From: Pomphorhynchus laevis
Taxonomy: Eukaryota; Acanthocephala; Palaeacanthocephala; Echinorhynchida; Pomphorhynchidae
DNA: 64,000 bases
Assembly (NCBI GenBank): GCA_012934845.2
Contig: WNNJ02003023.1
Span: 62,001-126,000, forward strand
Reading direction: 5' to 3'
Positions 20,765-33,936 of this stretch are shown here, piece after piece (positions within the stretch are counted from its first letter, which is position 1; every line of letters begins with the position of its first letter). A program made the translations under genes and the position numbers. The notes beneath the pieces are model-generated. The model was not told the origin of the DNA and searched no databases. It saw only the letters and a program-made list of their open reading frames with translations.

Positions 20765-21790
20765 ATGGTTCGCGGCAAACCTTCGATCCAACGACTATGC
20801 TGCTCTTGCAATGGTCCCGCAGCTGTTTGCAAAGGGTGTAAGTGCGCAAAATCAGGAAAAGCATGTGTCAACTGCCGAGCCAAGAAATGTAGAAATCAAT
20901 CGTCAATTAACCAACCTACAAGTCCTAACTCTATCGCTCAAATGCTATCAAATTCCGCTGCTGCACCAGTCGAACTAGTTCATCCATTAATTGCATTGGA
21001 CATACCGCGGGAAAGCGATGTTGTCCATAACCAGGTTGAGTCTACCGCGCGCCAATTAACGCTTCACGATATCTACGAAATCGTTATCACTTGGCCCCCA
21101 GCGCTCTTGGATCCACCTCGCTGTAATGCTACGAACGAATTTGTGGACATCATGGCTGATCTTTACTACCAAGCTTCGGAGGAAGTGCACTTTCAATCCT
21201 GCTCCGCGCTTGAGGCGGCAACCGTGCTCTCTCGTTGTGTGCTTCAGAGAATCGAAAGTCGTAAAACGGCGATCATACGCAAAGCTATGGATCGTAGGCT
21301 GGATCTTTGGAGAAATAACGATTTTAATGCCCTCTTTGACGAAGCGAGATGCCTGCAGGCCCGAGCTGATTTGAATAAATACGATGGTAAAAATACTGAA
21401 TGGAAAACCAGATACTGCAATCTTGTGAAGAAAGGCCGTCTAAGCGCTGCAACATCCCTCCTATCTGGCATTCAAACATCTGGAACCCTTCGTGCAGACA
21501 CATTGATTGATGGTTCTACAGTAAAGAATCTCCTACAGAGGTTACATCCTGAAGCAGCAGAGGCAAAGCCGGAAGCACTTCTGCATGCTCCCATGATGGG
21601 TGCGGTTCCTCACCATCCGTCTACATTCCTTGCAATTGACGCAAGTGACATCGTAAAAGCGTCCCACTCCACATTTGGCACAGAAGGCCCATCCGGTGTG
21701 GATTCGCTTATGTGGAAACGCATGCTCACGGCTTTCGGTACTCATTCTAAAAAGCTTGCTGAAGCTCTTGCCGCTCTAGCAGTAATAATA
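20765..21790 (+). CDS. N-terminal half of RLE-LINE ORF (inverted)
   Basis: The ATG at 20765 opens 'MVRGKPSIQRLCCSCNGP', followed by the CXC array 'CKGCKCAKSGKACVNC'. About 340 residues of pre-RT region follow ('EARCLQARADLNKYDG', 'LVKKGRLSAATSLLSG', 'FGTEGPSGVDSLMWKR'). Homology ends at about 21785, after which an AT-repeat supplies the final codons and stop. An upstream in-frame ATG at 20546 lies in the antisense of the RT half and is not the real start. Matches copy 1 throughout, with no internal stop. Confidence 0.85.
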
Positions 21791-22834
21791 TTAAAATAAT
21801 ATTAATAATAATATTAATATTATTTATTATTAAAATAATAAATAATAATATTTATTGAATAATAAATAACAGACGATGTATTATGATAAGGATTAGAGTT
21901 CATCAGGAGTAAGTGTTACACCTTCTTTATCATTAATATTGGTTTTGTTAAGAATAAGGCTTTTTGGGTAAATTTGTTCACTAATTGAATAAAAATTATT
22001 TGAGTTACATATATTTCATATTTTTATATAAGTTAGATTTATTAAATTTAACTTATATATTTAATAAGTTAAATAAATATAACTTATTATTAGTTATTAG
22101 TTTAATAAATATATTTTTATTTATTAATTTTATTAAAATTAATATTTAATCAATTTTATTAATTTTAATAAAATTGATTTATTATTAATAGATTTATTAT
22201 TAATTTTAAATAATATTTTGATGTATACTCTACTTGAAAATAAACATAGCAGAAAAATAATAAGCAAAATAATTTTTGTATTTTATACAAAAATAATGTT
22301 GTATCAAGAAAACATAGTTTTAGTATTTCTAAAACTATGTATTATATTATATTTTATATTATATTTAATATAACCTCTGATATATAACCCTTAATATTAT
22401 AATATAATCTTTAATATAATATTTAGTATAATATTTTGCTCATTAATTGTATTTTCGACGATATAAAAATAAGTTATGAAAAAGTATGGCAAACGGGCTT
22501 CTTCGTAGGGTACCGTTTGTCATATTGTTCACATTGAATCTGGATCTGTTATGCTGCACAATATTTAATTCAAAAATTAAGACGGGTTTTTGATTAAAGA
22601 AAACCATTAGAATATTTTATAGTAAAAGTAACATCGACACAGAACCAAAACGGAAAGCCAATTTTTTAAATAATCCTGAACTATTAAAAAATAAATTATG
22701 ACTACTTAATTCATTAGTGCATATATAAAATTTTATTTTTATTCACTACCTTCATTCAAAACATAAGCTATTTACAACGATACATTTAATCACTTTGTCA
22801 CTGAAAATCGATTGAAGCTGCAAAAATCATAACA
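21791..22834. repeat. AT-rich repeats with reversed PLE-A piece
   Basis: Simple (AAT/ATT) repeats lie at 21786-21855 and 22040-22200. A PLE-A fragment on the minus strand lies at about 21868-22010, in which a tail piece is joined directly to RT text. A terminal module lies at 22230-22345. 22346-22834 is AT-rich with nothing recognised. Confidence 0.6.
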
Positions 22835-23905
22835 AAAATTCGGAACCGGCCCCGGACATCACCATTGACGAGAAGTACGCGATTTCTCGTAACAACACTT
22901 GACCTGCTGCCGTGGAACTGGAACCCGTAAGGTCATTCAGGTGCAATGGGCATAAACCGTCAGGTCCCCCAGCCGCACTATTGGCGAAGGAACTGATTGC
23001 GCGTGTGAACTTATCTATGTAAGTTGCTGCACAAAAAGTTGAGTTAACGGAAAGGACTTCCAGTCTGCCGGAATCATGGATTTGACGAGGAGGGTGTAAT
23101 CGTTGCAAGGCGCATGACGTGTCGCCACTGTAATTTGCGAAGCTGTGTTTGCTCGCTAGCAGACGAATTGCGCCGCGAACGTCCCCCAGTTCCATCTTTT
23201 AGGAGATTTTTCTGCATAATTCTTCATTGTCGTCACGATTACATTTTCGCTTTCTTGGTTGGATCGAGATGTGAGTGCATTGGTACTGCTATTGTAGACA
23301 TCTTATCCTACCTCCGAGGAATAATGTGAGGCGGCCATTTGGACAAAACTGGTTAGAGTGCCGTTATGATGTGCCGCTGGTACACGTAGACAGTTGCGAA
23401 GGAAAAGTAACAAATCTTGACACGCTATCAGATCAGACGGTGTCTCGGATACTATCCGTAGTAATGACCCTAGTTTTAGCGCCACAGTCGGTCGTGCTCC
23501 CTTAGGAATTCGTCTAATCGTACGAAATCCCTCACAAAAAGATTTCTTTATAAATGTGACAGGACATTCCAAATTATTTACGGGGCATTATGCTGCAACT
23601 ATGTCGGTATTAAGGATAGCTGGGTTAAACTGGTGTTGCTTGCTCGCATGGCCTTTGCATTCGATGCCGTTGATCAAATGTTCGATCTTTCGATATCTCG
23701 TTCCCGCTGACGCTCGACAATTCCTTCTCGGTTATCATGTCAGTTGCTTCGTAACGGCATATATTTCCAACTGTTGCTGCGTATTGAGCGAGCAAAAGAC
23801 CAAATCCGGAGCAGCGGAAACGGGTTTGTCCATGGACTCGAATTCTGCCGTTTATGGTAAGGGGCGATAATTTCCCGCATCGCGGACACTTGCCTCCCTC
23901 CTCGA
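22835..23905 (-). mobile_element. LINE N-terminal fragment (zinc finger and pre-RT)
   Basis: Read leftwards from about 23905: 'GGKCPRCGKLSPL', then 'IRVHGQTRFRCSGFG' (a C-x2-C-H-C finger). Then 'AQYAATVGNICRYE', the frame at 23572-23303 ('RRIPKGARPTVALKLGSLLR') and the frame at 23195-22827 ('MELGDVRGAIRLLASKHSF', 'AAGGPDGLCPLHLNDLTG', 'VMSGAGSEF'). A finger followed by a pre-RT region with a GPDGL box is typical of non-LTR retrotransposons. It differs from the CXC-type LINE and the clade is unresolved. Several frameshifts are present. It ends before the RT catalytic core. Confidence 0.7.
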
Positions 23906-26900
23906 TAATTTCTCCACGTTTATATGATTTTCGTCTTCTCTTGTTGGCTGTGTCATGTTTGAAACTAGCTTTAAATCGTGTTTCTTTTTCTACTATGTAT
24001 TACTATTCCGTCTTGATAATCGCTTTGTAAGTAGTTAGTAATCAAGAATTTGTTAAACTCAATATAATATACTAGTTTTTAACCAATCAATTTTTTCTTT
24101 GTAGCTTTAAAGCAACATCGATATGCAAGATGTGTCTTCCGTGGATATTTTAAGTTCAAAATTGTTTCAATACATTTTGAAACATTGACAAATATAACAT
24201 ATTAGATGAGGTTGCATATTTTTTACTTTGTAAAGGTTTATAGAAATAATTAAATTGTAATTAGCTTGAACACTTATAAATTTTTTAAAACTAATGATTT
24301 CTCGAATATTTTCCATTTTTTTACAAACCATCACTTTGTCATAAACCAAAAATCAAGACAACAAGTTTGTAAGCACCTCGTATTTTCGTAGATAAAATAA
24401 ATTTTAACGAATAATTTCATGTAAAAATAATCTATAATATAATCTCAGATATCATCCCCAGATTTTATTTTCAGATTACTTTCTTCAATTCTTCCAGATC
24501 AACTAGAATTTATTTGATTTCAAGTTATCAAATAATTTCATATTTTAAATAATTTTCTGATCAAATAATTTCATTCTTGAATAGCTATGTTCAAGAAACA
24601 CTAATCATTGAAACACTTTATTCTCACTCTCATGAAATAATATTGACCAACAGTTGCACCTGATTCTTTTACTATCAATATTTTCTCTATCTAATTACAC
24701 CCATTTTGTATCATTTCCTGCGTTGCTTTGTTGCGCAAGTCCGTAATTGCAGCAGTTTATCCGTGGTATGTTTTGTTGTCTACGTGGTGCTACTGTAATT
24801 ACGACATTATAGTTTATATGCTAATTCTTTGATGATGAAAATGTTCAGAGTATCTAACTCGTTCACCGTGTTATCGTTTATATTTCTCCCGTCGTCAAAT
24901 TTAGCTCTCTTTGATATCCTTCATTGATAGTTGATGATGAAAAGTGGCAATACAGATACATAGGAAATAGTAGAAACCATGGATTATGTTTTCCTTATTT
25001 TTACATTTAATACTATTCGGGTGAAAAAACGATTTTTTGTTTTTTTTTGTAATTAAGACACAATGTCTTTTGTTTGGTAAAACAACGTCGAGCTTATACA
25101 GAACAAAAATTATTGAAAATGCATTTACAAGTAAATATTGTGAATGATAACTAATTTGCGTTTGTAAATTTGTTTGGATTGTTTCTTTTTTATTTGCGGT
25201 ACCGTGTATCAATGTGACTGTTTAAAAATTTTAAATTAAGAAAAAATCCTACTGTAATATTTAAATTTGGAATAAAAATTGTATATTCTATTGCTTTATA
25301 AAACGGAAGACTCGGGTTCCTTATTCTTATATCTTAACAATTTAGCAAAGTGGGACAGTTAAGAAGCTATCAAAATATTGACGGCGGTTTTTGCTTAATC
25401 CTTATCTAGGAAATGTATACAAGTTTCGCTAAAATGTAAGCATTTCGGATAATAGTATGTAATTATTTATGTGGCAGAGAATAAAACATCATAATATTTT
25501 GTATCTGTCGAGAAAATATTGATCATCGGACGATAAATCGTCATTCAATCGAAATTCGGTTGATTTTCCTCATATAGTGTTCAATTGCAAACACACTAGT
25601 TTGATGGCAATATCAACTTTTTAAACGTTTTCGCTAGAAATACAAGCAATAAAGTCACCAATTCACGCAAAAAATATCAATTTATTTTTCAGCAAATCCA
25701 GAATACGAGACGATTGCTTCATCTAAACAAGGAAATTTCCTTCTTTTCCTTAAATCATGACAGTGAATTGTGCACAAAGTTTTGTATTTTACAAAACTTT
25801 ATCAGTCATAGGCACGTAGACGTTTATAACGTTTGCTTCTTATGTTTGTGTAAAACAAAATGTATTAAACATTTTTAATGTGTAATCAGTACAATGTATT
25901 GTCAGATAAGCTGAAAATGCCACATTTTCTAAAATATGTAATCTAAAGATGTGCTCAAATATTTTATTGACCTGGCGACATTATATGTAATTTTCAAACA
26001 AATCCAAATACCTAGCTTAATTTTTGTTAATACTTCTGTTATTACCATATTGTTATTGAAGTAACAAATTCCATGTGTAAATCATTGAATTAGCTCAAAC
26101 ATTCTTATAAATTTTACAATATAAAACTTTATCAATCAGGCATGTAGACGATTATGACGTTTATTTCTTATGTTACCTGATGTTTATAGTCGTTATTTAT
26201 CTTTATCCATTTATAATCAGTCAGTACGACTAAAATTTAACTAGTATAGCCACTTTTATTAAAGTTTAGTATAATTTACAATATATCATTATTAATTCTA
26301 ATTAAATTTATAAATACATTGAAGCATAGCATATTTGGTATGATTTGGTATTTATATCAGTATCCTGTTGTATATGCATTTATAATTTCAACTCCACAGT
26401 CAAAACTGTTACTTTGATTATCTCTTGATTTATAAGAGGAAGTATTTGCTAAATTGTTATAAACCGCATCATGCCTCCATTTTGTTTTATTTTAATTTAT
26501 ATTGGAAATTACCCTGGATTGTTGCAAATACAATAACTATTCGACTCACTCGGACTTTGCGGGGTTATTCCATTTGTCTCAGTTACTTCCTAGTTGCACG
26601 GTCCATAACAAGTCAATCTGGACTGAGAATTGTATATCCGTGAATCCTTTTGACCTTGCAGCATGTCAGTTTAACTTCACATTAGCAATTCAAACGACTT
26701 GATTTTTTGAATTGGGTTTGATCATTACTTCCTTATTAATGGCAAAAAATGAGCATTCATGCATAGCATGCACATTCATTTATATTATTGCATTAAAATA
26801 TTATATGAAATATAATATTTAAGAATTGCAACAATTTGCAACATTTTTTATTATTCTATTTTTAAATAATAACATAATATTTCTCATAATTGTGTTAATA

Positions 26901-27040
26901 TTTCTGTATATAAATACAATTATAAATTTGCTATCTAAATTACTTTTTGCAATTCCGAATTTATTCTTTCGCATTCACAGCTACATTTCTACGAAATAGT
27001 ATGTATGCCAGCTGTGCCACGTTGCTATCGAATTGATTTG
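23906..27040. other. AT-rich DNA without recognised gene
   Basis: Three kilobases without a supportable coding region. Frames such as 24901-25212 (-) and 26425-26643 (+) lack motifs. A duplicated run of about 55 bp (AAAACTTTATCA...GTAGACG...TTCTTATGTT) occurs at 25795-25852 and 26126-26176. Confidence 0.6.
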
Positions 27041-27044
27041 TATA

Positions 27045-28925
27045 ATAAGTACTACGAATGTTACCTTTGTTCTGGGTATGTCATTCGTTCCGTCCCCTCA
27101 TGAATTTGGACGTTTAGATTTAATTAGGCAGATACGTTATGCCGCCACCAAGATAACGGAGGACATCTCGACTCAGGACGACGCTACAAACGCAAAGAAT
27201 AATTTTTTAAGTTATGCTATTATTCTAAATATGTTAACATAAAGCCTAATGAGGGTTACAGATCAAATTTGTCAAAAACGCACATACATGCAATTAGGGA
27301 ATTAAGATCAAATCCAAATATCATGATACTACCGGCTGACAAGGGCAACAAAACTGTAATCTGGTCTGCCGAAGATTACATTGCTGAAGGAATGCGCCAA
27401 TTGAGTAATGATGCATATGAGCGAATTGAGCTGGTGGATCACTTAGGTATTGTTAACAAGATACACACTGTCATTTCTAAGCTAATAAAGGATCACGACG
27501 TAAAAATAGAGTTATTGGTCGATAATCCTATTTTGAGATATATATCTTTTGCCGAAGATACATAAAAACCTAACTCTTTGTCCTGGACGTCCTATTATCG
27601 GGAATTGCGGAACATCAACCAAAAAATTAGCTCGCTATTTACATGATAAATTATATCCCTTGTTAAGGGAATGCCCCTCATTTATCAACATCACATATCA
27701 GTTCATAAGAAAGTTTGAAGATGTTAAACTGTCGCTTAACTCTGATAGTATTTACGATTGACGTAGAGTTGTTGTTTACTCCATTATGTTGGGTAACGGT
27801 GTTAATGCCGTCAAACAGCTTATGTTATCAACAGACTCTGAAATAAAAACTATTTGTACTCTATTGGAGCTGGTAATGGAATCGAACACCTTCACATTCA
27901 ATGATAATATCTTTAGACAGAATGAGGAACGGCGATGGGTAGCCCTATATAACACACATATGCAGGGTTGTATGTGGCATACAACTGTAGCATACAACAT
28001 ATTTCTCATACGTAGAGAAATACTTCATAGCATCGCGGAAGTTAATGCCCACATGTTGGATACGATATGTAGATGATATTTTTGGTGTTTGGAGTTACGG
28101 TGAGGAATCGCTCGTGCAATTGTTGAACGATCTCAATGCTTTCTCCGAACTTAAATTTGTACCGTCGGTGGTGGATATCCATGGCATTAATTTCCTGGAT
28201 GTCAAGATTTATTTGGATTCTCAAGAAGGGCGGCAAACTACTGTCTACCGTAAATTTGAGGGTACTCGTACCTTCATACATGGCAATGGTGCACGTCATC
28301 AGAGAATAAAAAGATTGATTAGAAACGAGATGATTTGTAGTAAGAAGATTTGCTCTACATCATAAGATTTCGCATTAACAATAAATAAGCTTAAAGATGA
28401 ATTCCTAGCACGTGGTTATAAGAAATATCAAATTGGACGACAAATCACGAACGTTTGCAGAATGGATAGATACGAATTACTTAACTGAATATCTCCGCCA
28501 GAAGATGAGGGAGGTGGTTGTTATATTGTAACTGACTATCATCCGGCCTTGTTATCTTTGGAGGGTGATCTCAATAGAGCATTAACGCCTTTGAATGTGA
28601 CCACTGACTCAAAGAAAAAATTGAAAGTGGTTTTTAAAAGAATTGTTAATCTGAGAAAGATACTAACAAATAAATTACGTAATGAGGATGCATTAAGTGG
28701 TACACGCCCTTGTGGTGATAATAGATGCAAATTTTGCACAGAAATAGACAGGCAACAAATGTCGTAGCTCTGTTACGACGTTACAGCACACCACAAGGTG
28801 TGTGGCCATATGCAAGACGAAAAATCTAATATACTTGTGTTCGTGTGCTGAATTCCGGTTCAGTATGTCGGCACCGCACAGCAATTGCCTGAGGCTTACC
28901 CCTTAGACAATTGCTGTGCGGATCA
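27045..28925 (+). mobile_element. PLE-B: Penelope-like element, RT to GIY-YIG
   Basis: Coding order is that of classic Penelope proteins. N-terminal RT: 'FVPSPHEFGRLDLIRQIRYA' (27077). RT1/2: 'ILPADKGNKTVIWSAEDYI' (27320). 'PKIHKNLTLCPGRPIIGNCG' (27552). Catalytic 'RYVDDIFGVWS' (28065). 'INFLDVKIYLD' (28190). Thumb. Cys linker 'RPCGDNRCKFCTEI' (28710). A GIY-YIG remnant ('QYVGTAQQLPEA') near 28865. It is broken in several places but nearly full length in order. It differs clearly from PLE-A in sequence and domain order. Confidence 0.85.
28874..28921. repeat. 14-bp perfect inverted repeat
   Basis: CCGCACAGCAATTG (28874-28887) and its exact reverse complement (28908-28921) flank 20 nt, at the point where PLE-B coding homology fades. 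Confidence 0.9.
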
Positions 28926-30710
28926 TCCTGACGAATAGACCGAATAGCAACTGACAAATAAACCACAACTTATCGACAATGTTTTAACTATCTGGGGTTT
29001 TTCCTCAGGTCAAATAAATTGTAAGTATTAATAATCAATAATTTTGTATTAACAACCAAAAATTAGTTGTTGGCTGTTTCGGAGAAAGAGCCAACTAATG
29101 ATATTTAGAAATTTAAAAGTTTAGAATTTTTATGATTGTAGTTGTTTTTTATTATCGTTTTTATGATTATATTATTTGTTTTACTAGAATTTACACAAAT
29201 TAATAAATTAACAAATAGTTGTTAAACCGGCAGCAATACGTTACATTTCAGTATTGTTGGACATCATCAGCTATTGATCTAATACCTACATAAGCTTCAA
29301 TTTTCGGTCTTAATGTTGGCTGACGATCACTCGACTTGTCTGCTTTTTTGCCATTTAGATTTAATGAATTATTAAATTATTAAATTTATATTAATAGATT
29401 GGATTAAAGCAGCGTGCAGGGTAAAAAATTGTCATCAAAATTTCAATAATGTAAAATGTTTGAAGGCCAAATTTTATCAATAATACGCAAAGTGTTTGAA
29501 TTATGGAATCAGTTGTGATTGAATTTTACTTTACATTTTGTGATTTTAGAAACGTAATATCTGATTTTAGTTTTGTTATAAGCTTAGATTGGTGAATCAC
29601 TGATTTAAAGAGTTTATTTTCGTTTTCACTTAATTTTGTAAATATAATAAGGGAATAAAATTTTGATAAAGCATAGATAAACAAATAGTTTCTTGTTCCA
29701 ATATTTCGACTTTCTATCGAAGTCATTGTCAAGGATGTAATCTAAAAAAATTTACAATCAGTACAATAAAAACTACAAAATAAAAAAATAAAAGTTTCTA
29801 TCTGTAGAGTTTTAGTTCACGTCCAAATTCGTTGAATTTTATATTTATTAATGGACGATAAATTCGAATGAGGAGAGCTTCCACCAGTCTTAATTCGTAT
29901 GTACTATTGCATTTGTAAAGTATTTAAAAATTCTTTATCATCTCGTCTAATGCAACAACTCCACTATGTTCGGCTTCTATATGCTTCTGGATCGCACTAC
30001 TCTTATACTTGAACTGTTTGATACGATCCAACAATTTATAACTTGTGTAACCAAAATAAGCGGTGTTACAGCCGGCCTTTTCCCCATTAATATTGATACA
30101 CGACGTTGTGAGTGTTTTCTGGAGTGGTTCTCTTCCTCAACGAAAACATGGATCCTAAACGATGAGGTCGGAAAAACCCTCTTATATCCAGATTTTGTGA
30201 TTTGAATTTTACATCTACCAATGTAACTGTAATTTGTTAAATTTAATTTAAATTAATTAAAACGTAAAAATAAATGTTTGCCAATAAATATTAGCATAAA
30301 GTGTAGCTCTAAACTTTCTACTTCCATCCAGATTTAAGAATAATTTTGCAACAATATATTTTATTTTATTAGTAAGCATGTGTTGTTTATAAGACAACAC
30401 ATGTTCTTTTAAGATCTTAGCTGTTTAGAAATACTTATGTAAACTGTCTGATTTTAACTTTGATTTCAAACAATAGCAGCAAAAGAATGCTTTTGATGTC
30501 AATGCCGATAATGGCGATTATCCGATCCTTCTTGTTGCTCTAGTTTAAAAGTAAACTTGCTCAATATGCGTACGTTTTGTTAAACCAGATATTTTTTGGT
30601 TTAAAATGTAAAATTTCGTAGACGTATACGGTAAGCTGTGGTCTGCGATTTCGTGAACCGATAAAGGAAAAAACGTATTTTCGAATATTCGAACATACAT
30701 TTATATTGTA

Positions 30711-30736
30711 ATTTTGTAATTACAAAATTACATTTT
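30711..30736. repeat. 26-bp perfect palindrome in AT repeat
   Basis: TGTAATTTTGTAA is joined to its reverse complement. It heads a run of degenerate ATTTTGTAATTA repeats to about 30820. Confidence 0.85.
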
Positions 30737-31303
30737 GTAATTATTCATTTACATTTTGTAATTATTCAATTACATTTTGTATTATACATTTATATTGTAA
30801 TTGTAATTTTGTATTATATTCATATATTTGTTCCAATTTGTCAAAACATGAATTCACGTGTCTTGATTGATTGTTATTTGGATGGGAAGATTTACGTTGA
30901 ACAAAAGCTGGCTTTATTTTCAAAGAGATCAAAGGTTTAGTAGCAAAATAACTTACCTAATAATGATAACAACCTGTACTTGAAAAATAGCAAACAATAT
31001 ACATGTGACACAACGTGTTAGCACCACAGCATTTGGTTTATAGATAGATTTATCAATGCGAGAATAATTTGCTAATCGACAGTGTGCAAAATGTGTTGTG
31101 AATCCAAGAAAATGTCAATAATTCCCCTTTTGTATCTATCCGATAACTTTATTATTAAAGAGATATTTTATGTGAAATTGACACCAACATACACTATTCT
31201 ACTAGGGATCATTAATTATGTACCATGTAAGCATAAGAAACATTCTCTTTATTGTTACTAAACATAATTTACATGTTTTATGCTATAAACTCAATTAAAT
31301 TTG

Positions 31304-31339
31304 TATACGAGAATCAATTTCCAAATTGATTCTCGTATA
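31304..31339. repeat. 17-bp perfect inverted repeat, 2-nt loop
   Basis: TATACGAGAATCAATTT (31304-31320), CC, then the exact reverse complement (31323-31339). Confidence 0.9.
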
Positions 31340-32369
31340 ATGAAATATTATTTCCAAATTAAATATTTGTTATTATTTCCTATATTTGAATTTACAGGTA
31401 TTAAATTCTTAGTGGGTGACTTGTAATCTTTGTTCATGTGTTTAGATTGTATTTTGAAAACGAAATGGTAAGTTTTTGCTAAAGCAAATGTGAAATACTT
31501 ACAATAAATTATATCAACTTTATTTAGTATCAGACGGTATGCCAAAGTTTTATAGTTTATATCTACTGTCTTATATAAAATTTATATCATAATTTATTCT
31601 GTGCGATTACATATGGTATAGAATATGAAATATTAAATATCAGAATTTATAAAATATAATTTAATATTAAATTATATTGCATTAAGTAAAAAATCATAAC
31701 GATTTGTAAGACACGAACGCTGTTTCTACTAGTAGGCGTGAAATCTTATGAATGTTGAACAAATCAATTAAGTAACACGTAGATGTTACGATCACACAAT
31801 AAAATTAGTTTTTACAATTAATCAACTATATGGTATATGCATTTTCATTTCTTTTTTTCATTTCTGTTACATACAATTACATAATAATCAATTAGTTTCA
31901 AAACAAAATTGATTTCTTAACTGGATTCTGTGTTCTAAACATTACATAGGCATCTAAAATAGATGACAGTTATTTTATTTATTGTTATTCAGACAATATT
32001 TTATACAAAGCTTTTTATAAGCATTTATCTCTTGGAACTAAATTTTGTGTCATAATTAATTATCAACATAAAATGTTGATAATCAATAGGTCGTCAACAG
32101 AATGTCAACAATTGAATAATTGCACTCTGACAAAAAAGCTATTTTGATATATTTATAAGTAATTTAAAGTGTAAATAATTTTATTTCTGTACATTTAATT
32201 AGTTTGGATATAATTTGGTTATTAATCAAATACTGCTTTTTAAGATATCATTTCAGTTAACTGAGTGCACGTTTTTGTATTACATTTATCAAGATTGCTT
32301 AATTCAACTTTATTTGACGTCTATCAAATGATATGATCCATATATCCTATTAAATTATAATTGTAATCG

Positions 32370-33060
32370 ATTTTGGGGAAGAGAAGCGATGAAAGAAGAG
32401 ACATAAAAGAACGGAGGTCGATAAAAGGGAGGATACGATGGATATCACGAAGAATTAAGTTAAACGAGCGAACCTTGTCGCGGACGAAGGGTTCAAGGGA
32501 AAGGTGATCATCGACATGGAATCCTAAGAAAGTGAGAATGTAGACTATGGGGATGATTCGATGAGGCAAAAGATACAGGGGAGGAGATATGCTAGGTTGA
32601 CGGGGGAGGATCCACATTATTTCAGACTTGTCAGGGTTTAGAACGAGATGGAGGTTGGAGAGACGTTTGTTGATAGAAGAAAGACAGTTAGAGGCAGAAA
32701 TGCCGATATCGTGTATGCGATGTGCAGGTGCATGAGCATAGATTAGAATGTCATCGGCGTATTGCATGACGTTAAAGGAGTAAGGTTTGATAAATGGAGA
32801 GAGATCGCTAAGCAAAAGAGAGAAAAGCAGGGGACCTAGGACTGAACCTTGTGGAACCCCGCAAAAAATAGGGATGGGAGGGGAGGATGATGAATTAGAA
32901 CAGACGCGAAAGGAACGGTCGGATAGATATGAGGCGAACCAAGCTACGGAGGAGGAAGAAAAGCCGTAATCATAACGAAGGCGAGAAAGGAGGACGGAGT
33001 GGTCGACAATGTCGAATGCAGAGGAGAGGTCGAGGGAGATGAGAACACTATATAGAGCGT
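32370..33060 (-). mobile_element. Internal fragment of the L2/CR1-like LINE (RT)
   Basis: Close copy of 52650-53350 of the full element, in reverse. It has 'LISLDLSSAFDIVDHSVLL' (motif A), 'GVPQGSVLGPLLFSLLL' (B) and 'QYADDILIYAHA' (C). Both ends are cut inside coding sequence, so it is not a simple 5'-truncated insertion. The open frame continues upstream to 33100 as 'MEIGSPLGSTLYINALYS', of which only the last residues belong to the LINE. The rest is read from foreign flanking DNA. Confidence 0.85.
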
Positions 33061-33119
33061 TTATATAGAGTGTTGAACCTAAAGGCGATCCAATCTCCAC
33101 ACATTTGTGCCTTATATAA

Positions 33120-33760
33120 ATAAGAACTAGATAGGATGACTGGATATACGTAGCGACTTTGAATATTGCGAGAATGATTCGGTTCTATTTCTTGGTCTGA
33201 TGAGGATATATAGAATGCTGCCTGGTTTGATGCCGCCTCATGAGGAAAACATAGTGATTTATTTATGAGTACACCATTTGATGTGCCAGGGCAGGTGTAA
33301 CAACAAATTATTTTATATATTTGTACACTTTAAAGTGTCCCGGTAAAACAGCATTGCTATTAAAAGGAATTTAGTACCTGATGCATGGTTAAACTGCAAT
33401 ACGCACTGCCATGCACAGAGCTTATACTAAATTCCCTCTGATGATTCAGATTATGGATAGTTCTTTTTTTCGAACTTTAAACGTGTCTATGGATGACTAT
33501 TGAAGTCACGGTAATGATGAGCTCCGTTCGAGCGAAACGCGTCTACCGTTATTGAAGTTTGTCGTCACACATAGGATGACTAGGCATACGTAGTGACTTT
33601 GAATATTGCGAGAATAATTCGGTTCTATTTCTTTGTCTGATGAGGATATATAGAATGCTGACCGATGTCAATTCCCTCTGCCTTCATCAAAGGGAATTTA
33701 GCATAAGCTAAATTTCATCTGATGATTCAGATTAAGGGTAGTACTAGTTGTTTTTATTGA
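33120..33760 (+). mobile_element. Penelope-like terminal repeats with hammerhead
   Basis: Direct repeats of about 90 bp lie at 33131-33220 and 33571-33661 (CTTTGAATATTGCGAGAAT, CTGATGAGGATATATAGAAT). A second repeated piece, CTGATGATTCAGATTA, lies near 33438 and 33709. A hammerhead motif sits between at 33508-33549. Repeated noncoding ends with hammerheads fit Penelope-type pLTRs. No coding is seen here. Confidence 0.6.
33508..33549 (+). ncRNA. Hammerhead ribozyme motif, C3 altered
   Basis: ACGGTA, ATGATGA, GCTC-CGTTC-GAGC, GAAA, CGCGTC, TACCGT. Stem I (ACGGTA/TACCGT) and stem II (GCTC/GAGC) are perfect and flush with the core. Stem III is the self-complementary ACGCGT, of the minimal dimer-type known from Penelope elements. 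Cleavage is predicted after GTC at 33543. The first core base is A instead of the invariant C3, which should block activity in this copy. Confidence 0.8.
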
Positions 33761-33936
33761 ATATTTTAAATTAGCAGGAAGAAGAGCAACGAAATTAAGA
33801 CTTGCCTGTTTAGGAAGGAAACATAAATACCCGCAATGTGCTAAAAAGTTTGATTAAAAATGAAACTCGCAAAAGTGACCGACTATGTTCAAATTCAGTA
33901 ACAATAAATGAAGAACTTCGCAATATTATTATAAAT

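Larger units (their letters stand above)
18601..21790. mobile_element. RLE-LINE copy 2 with 5' inversion (twin priming)
   Basis: The 3' half lies on the minus strand (20716 to 18601). It includes the RT/nuclease ORF and a 3' end with AATAAAGC and a short A-rich tail. The 5' half lies directly upstream but inverted, on the plus strand at 20714-21790. Aligned with copy 1, the 5' half ends at 'LAEALAALAV' and the 3' half starts at 'KIASEKVSSN', with no residues missing between. The arrangement is the exact product expected of twin priming, as known for L1. The 3' end motif is repeated at 18380-18430. Confidence 0.85.
28931..32365. other. AT-rich DNA, palindromes, no recognised gene
   Basis: No supported genes. 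Short perfect inverted repeats lie at 30378-30404, 30711-30736, 31304-31339 and 32059-32083. A TE-like end lies at about 29220-29270 (minus-strand GCTGATGATGTCCAACAATA). An ATTACATTTTGTAATT tandem run lies at 30700-30830. The frame at 29966-30205 has no recognisable motif. Confidence 0.6.

Noticed and set aside
24901-25212. 103-codon open frame on the minus strand
   Set aside because: Lys/His/Ile-rich with no recognisable motif, in a gene-free AT-rich stretch.
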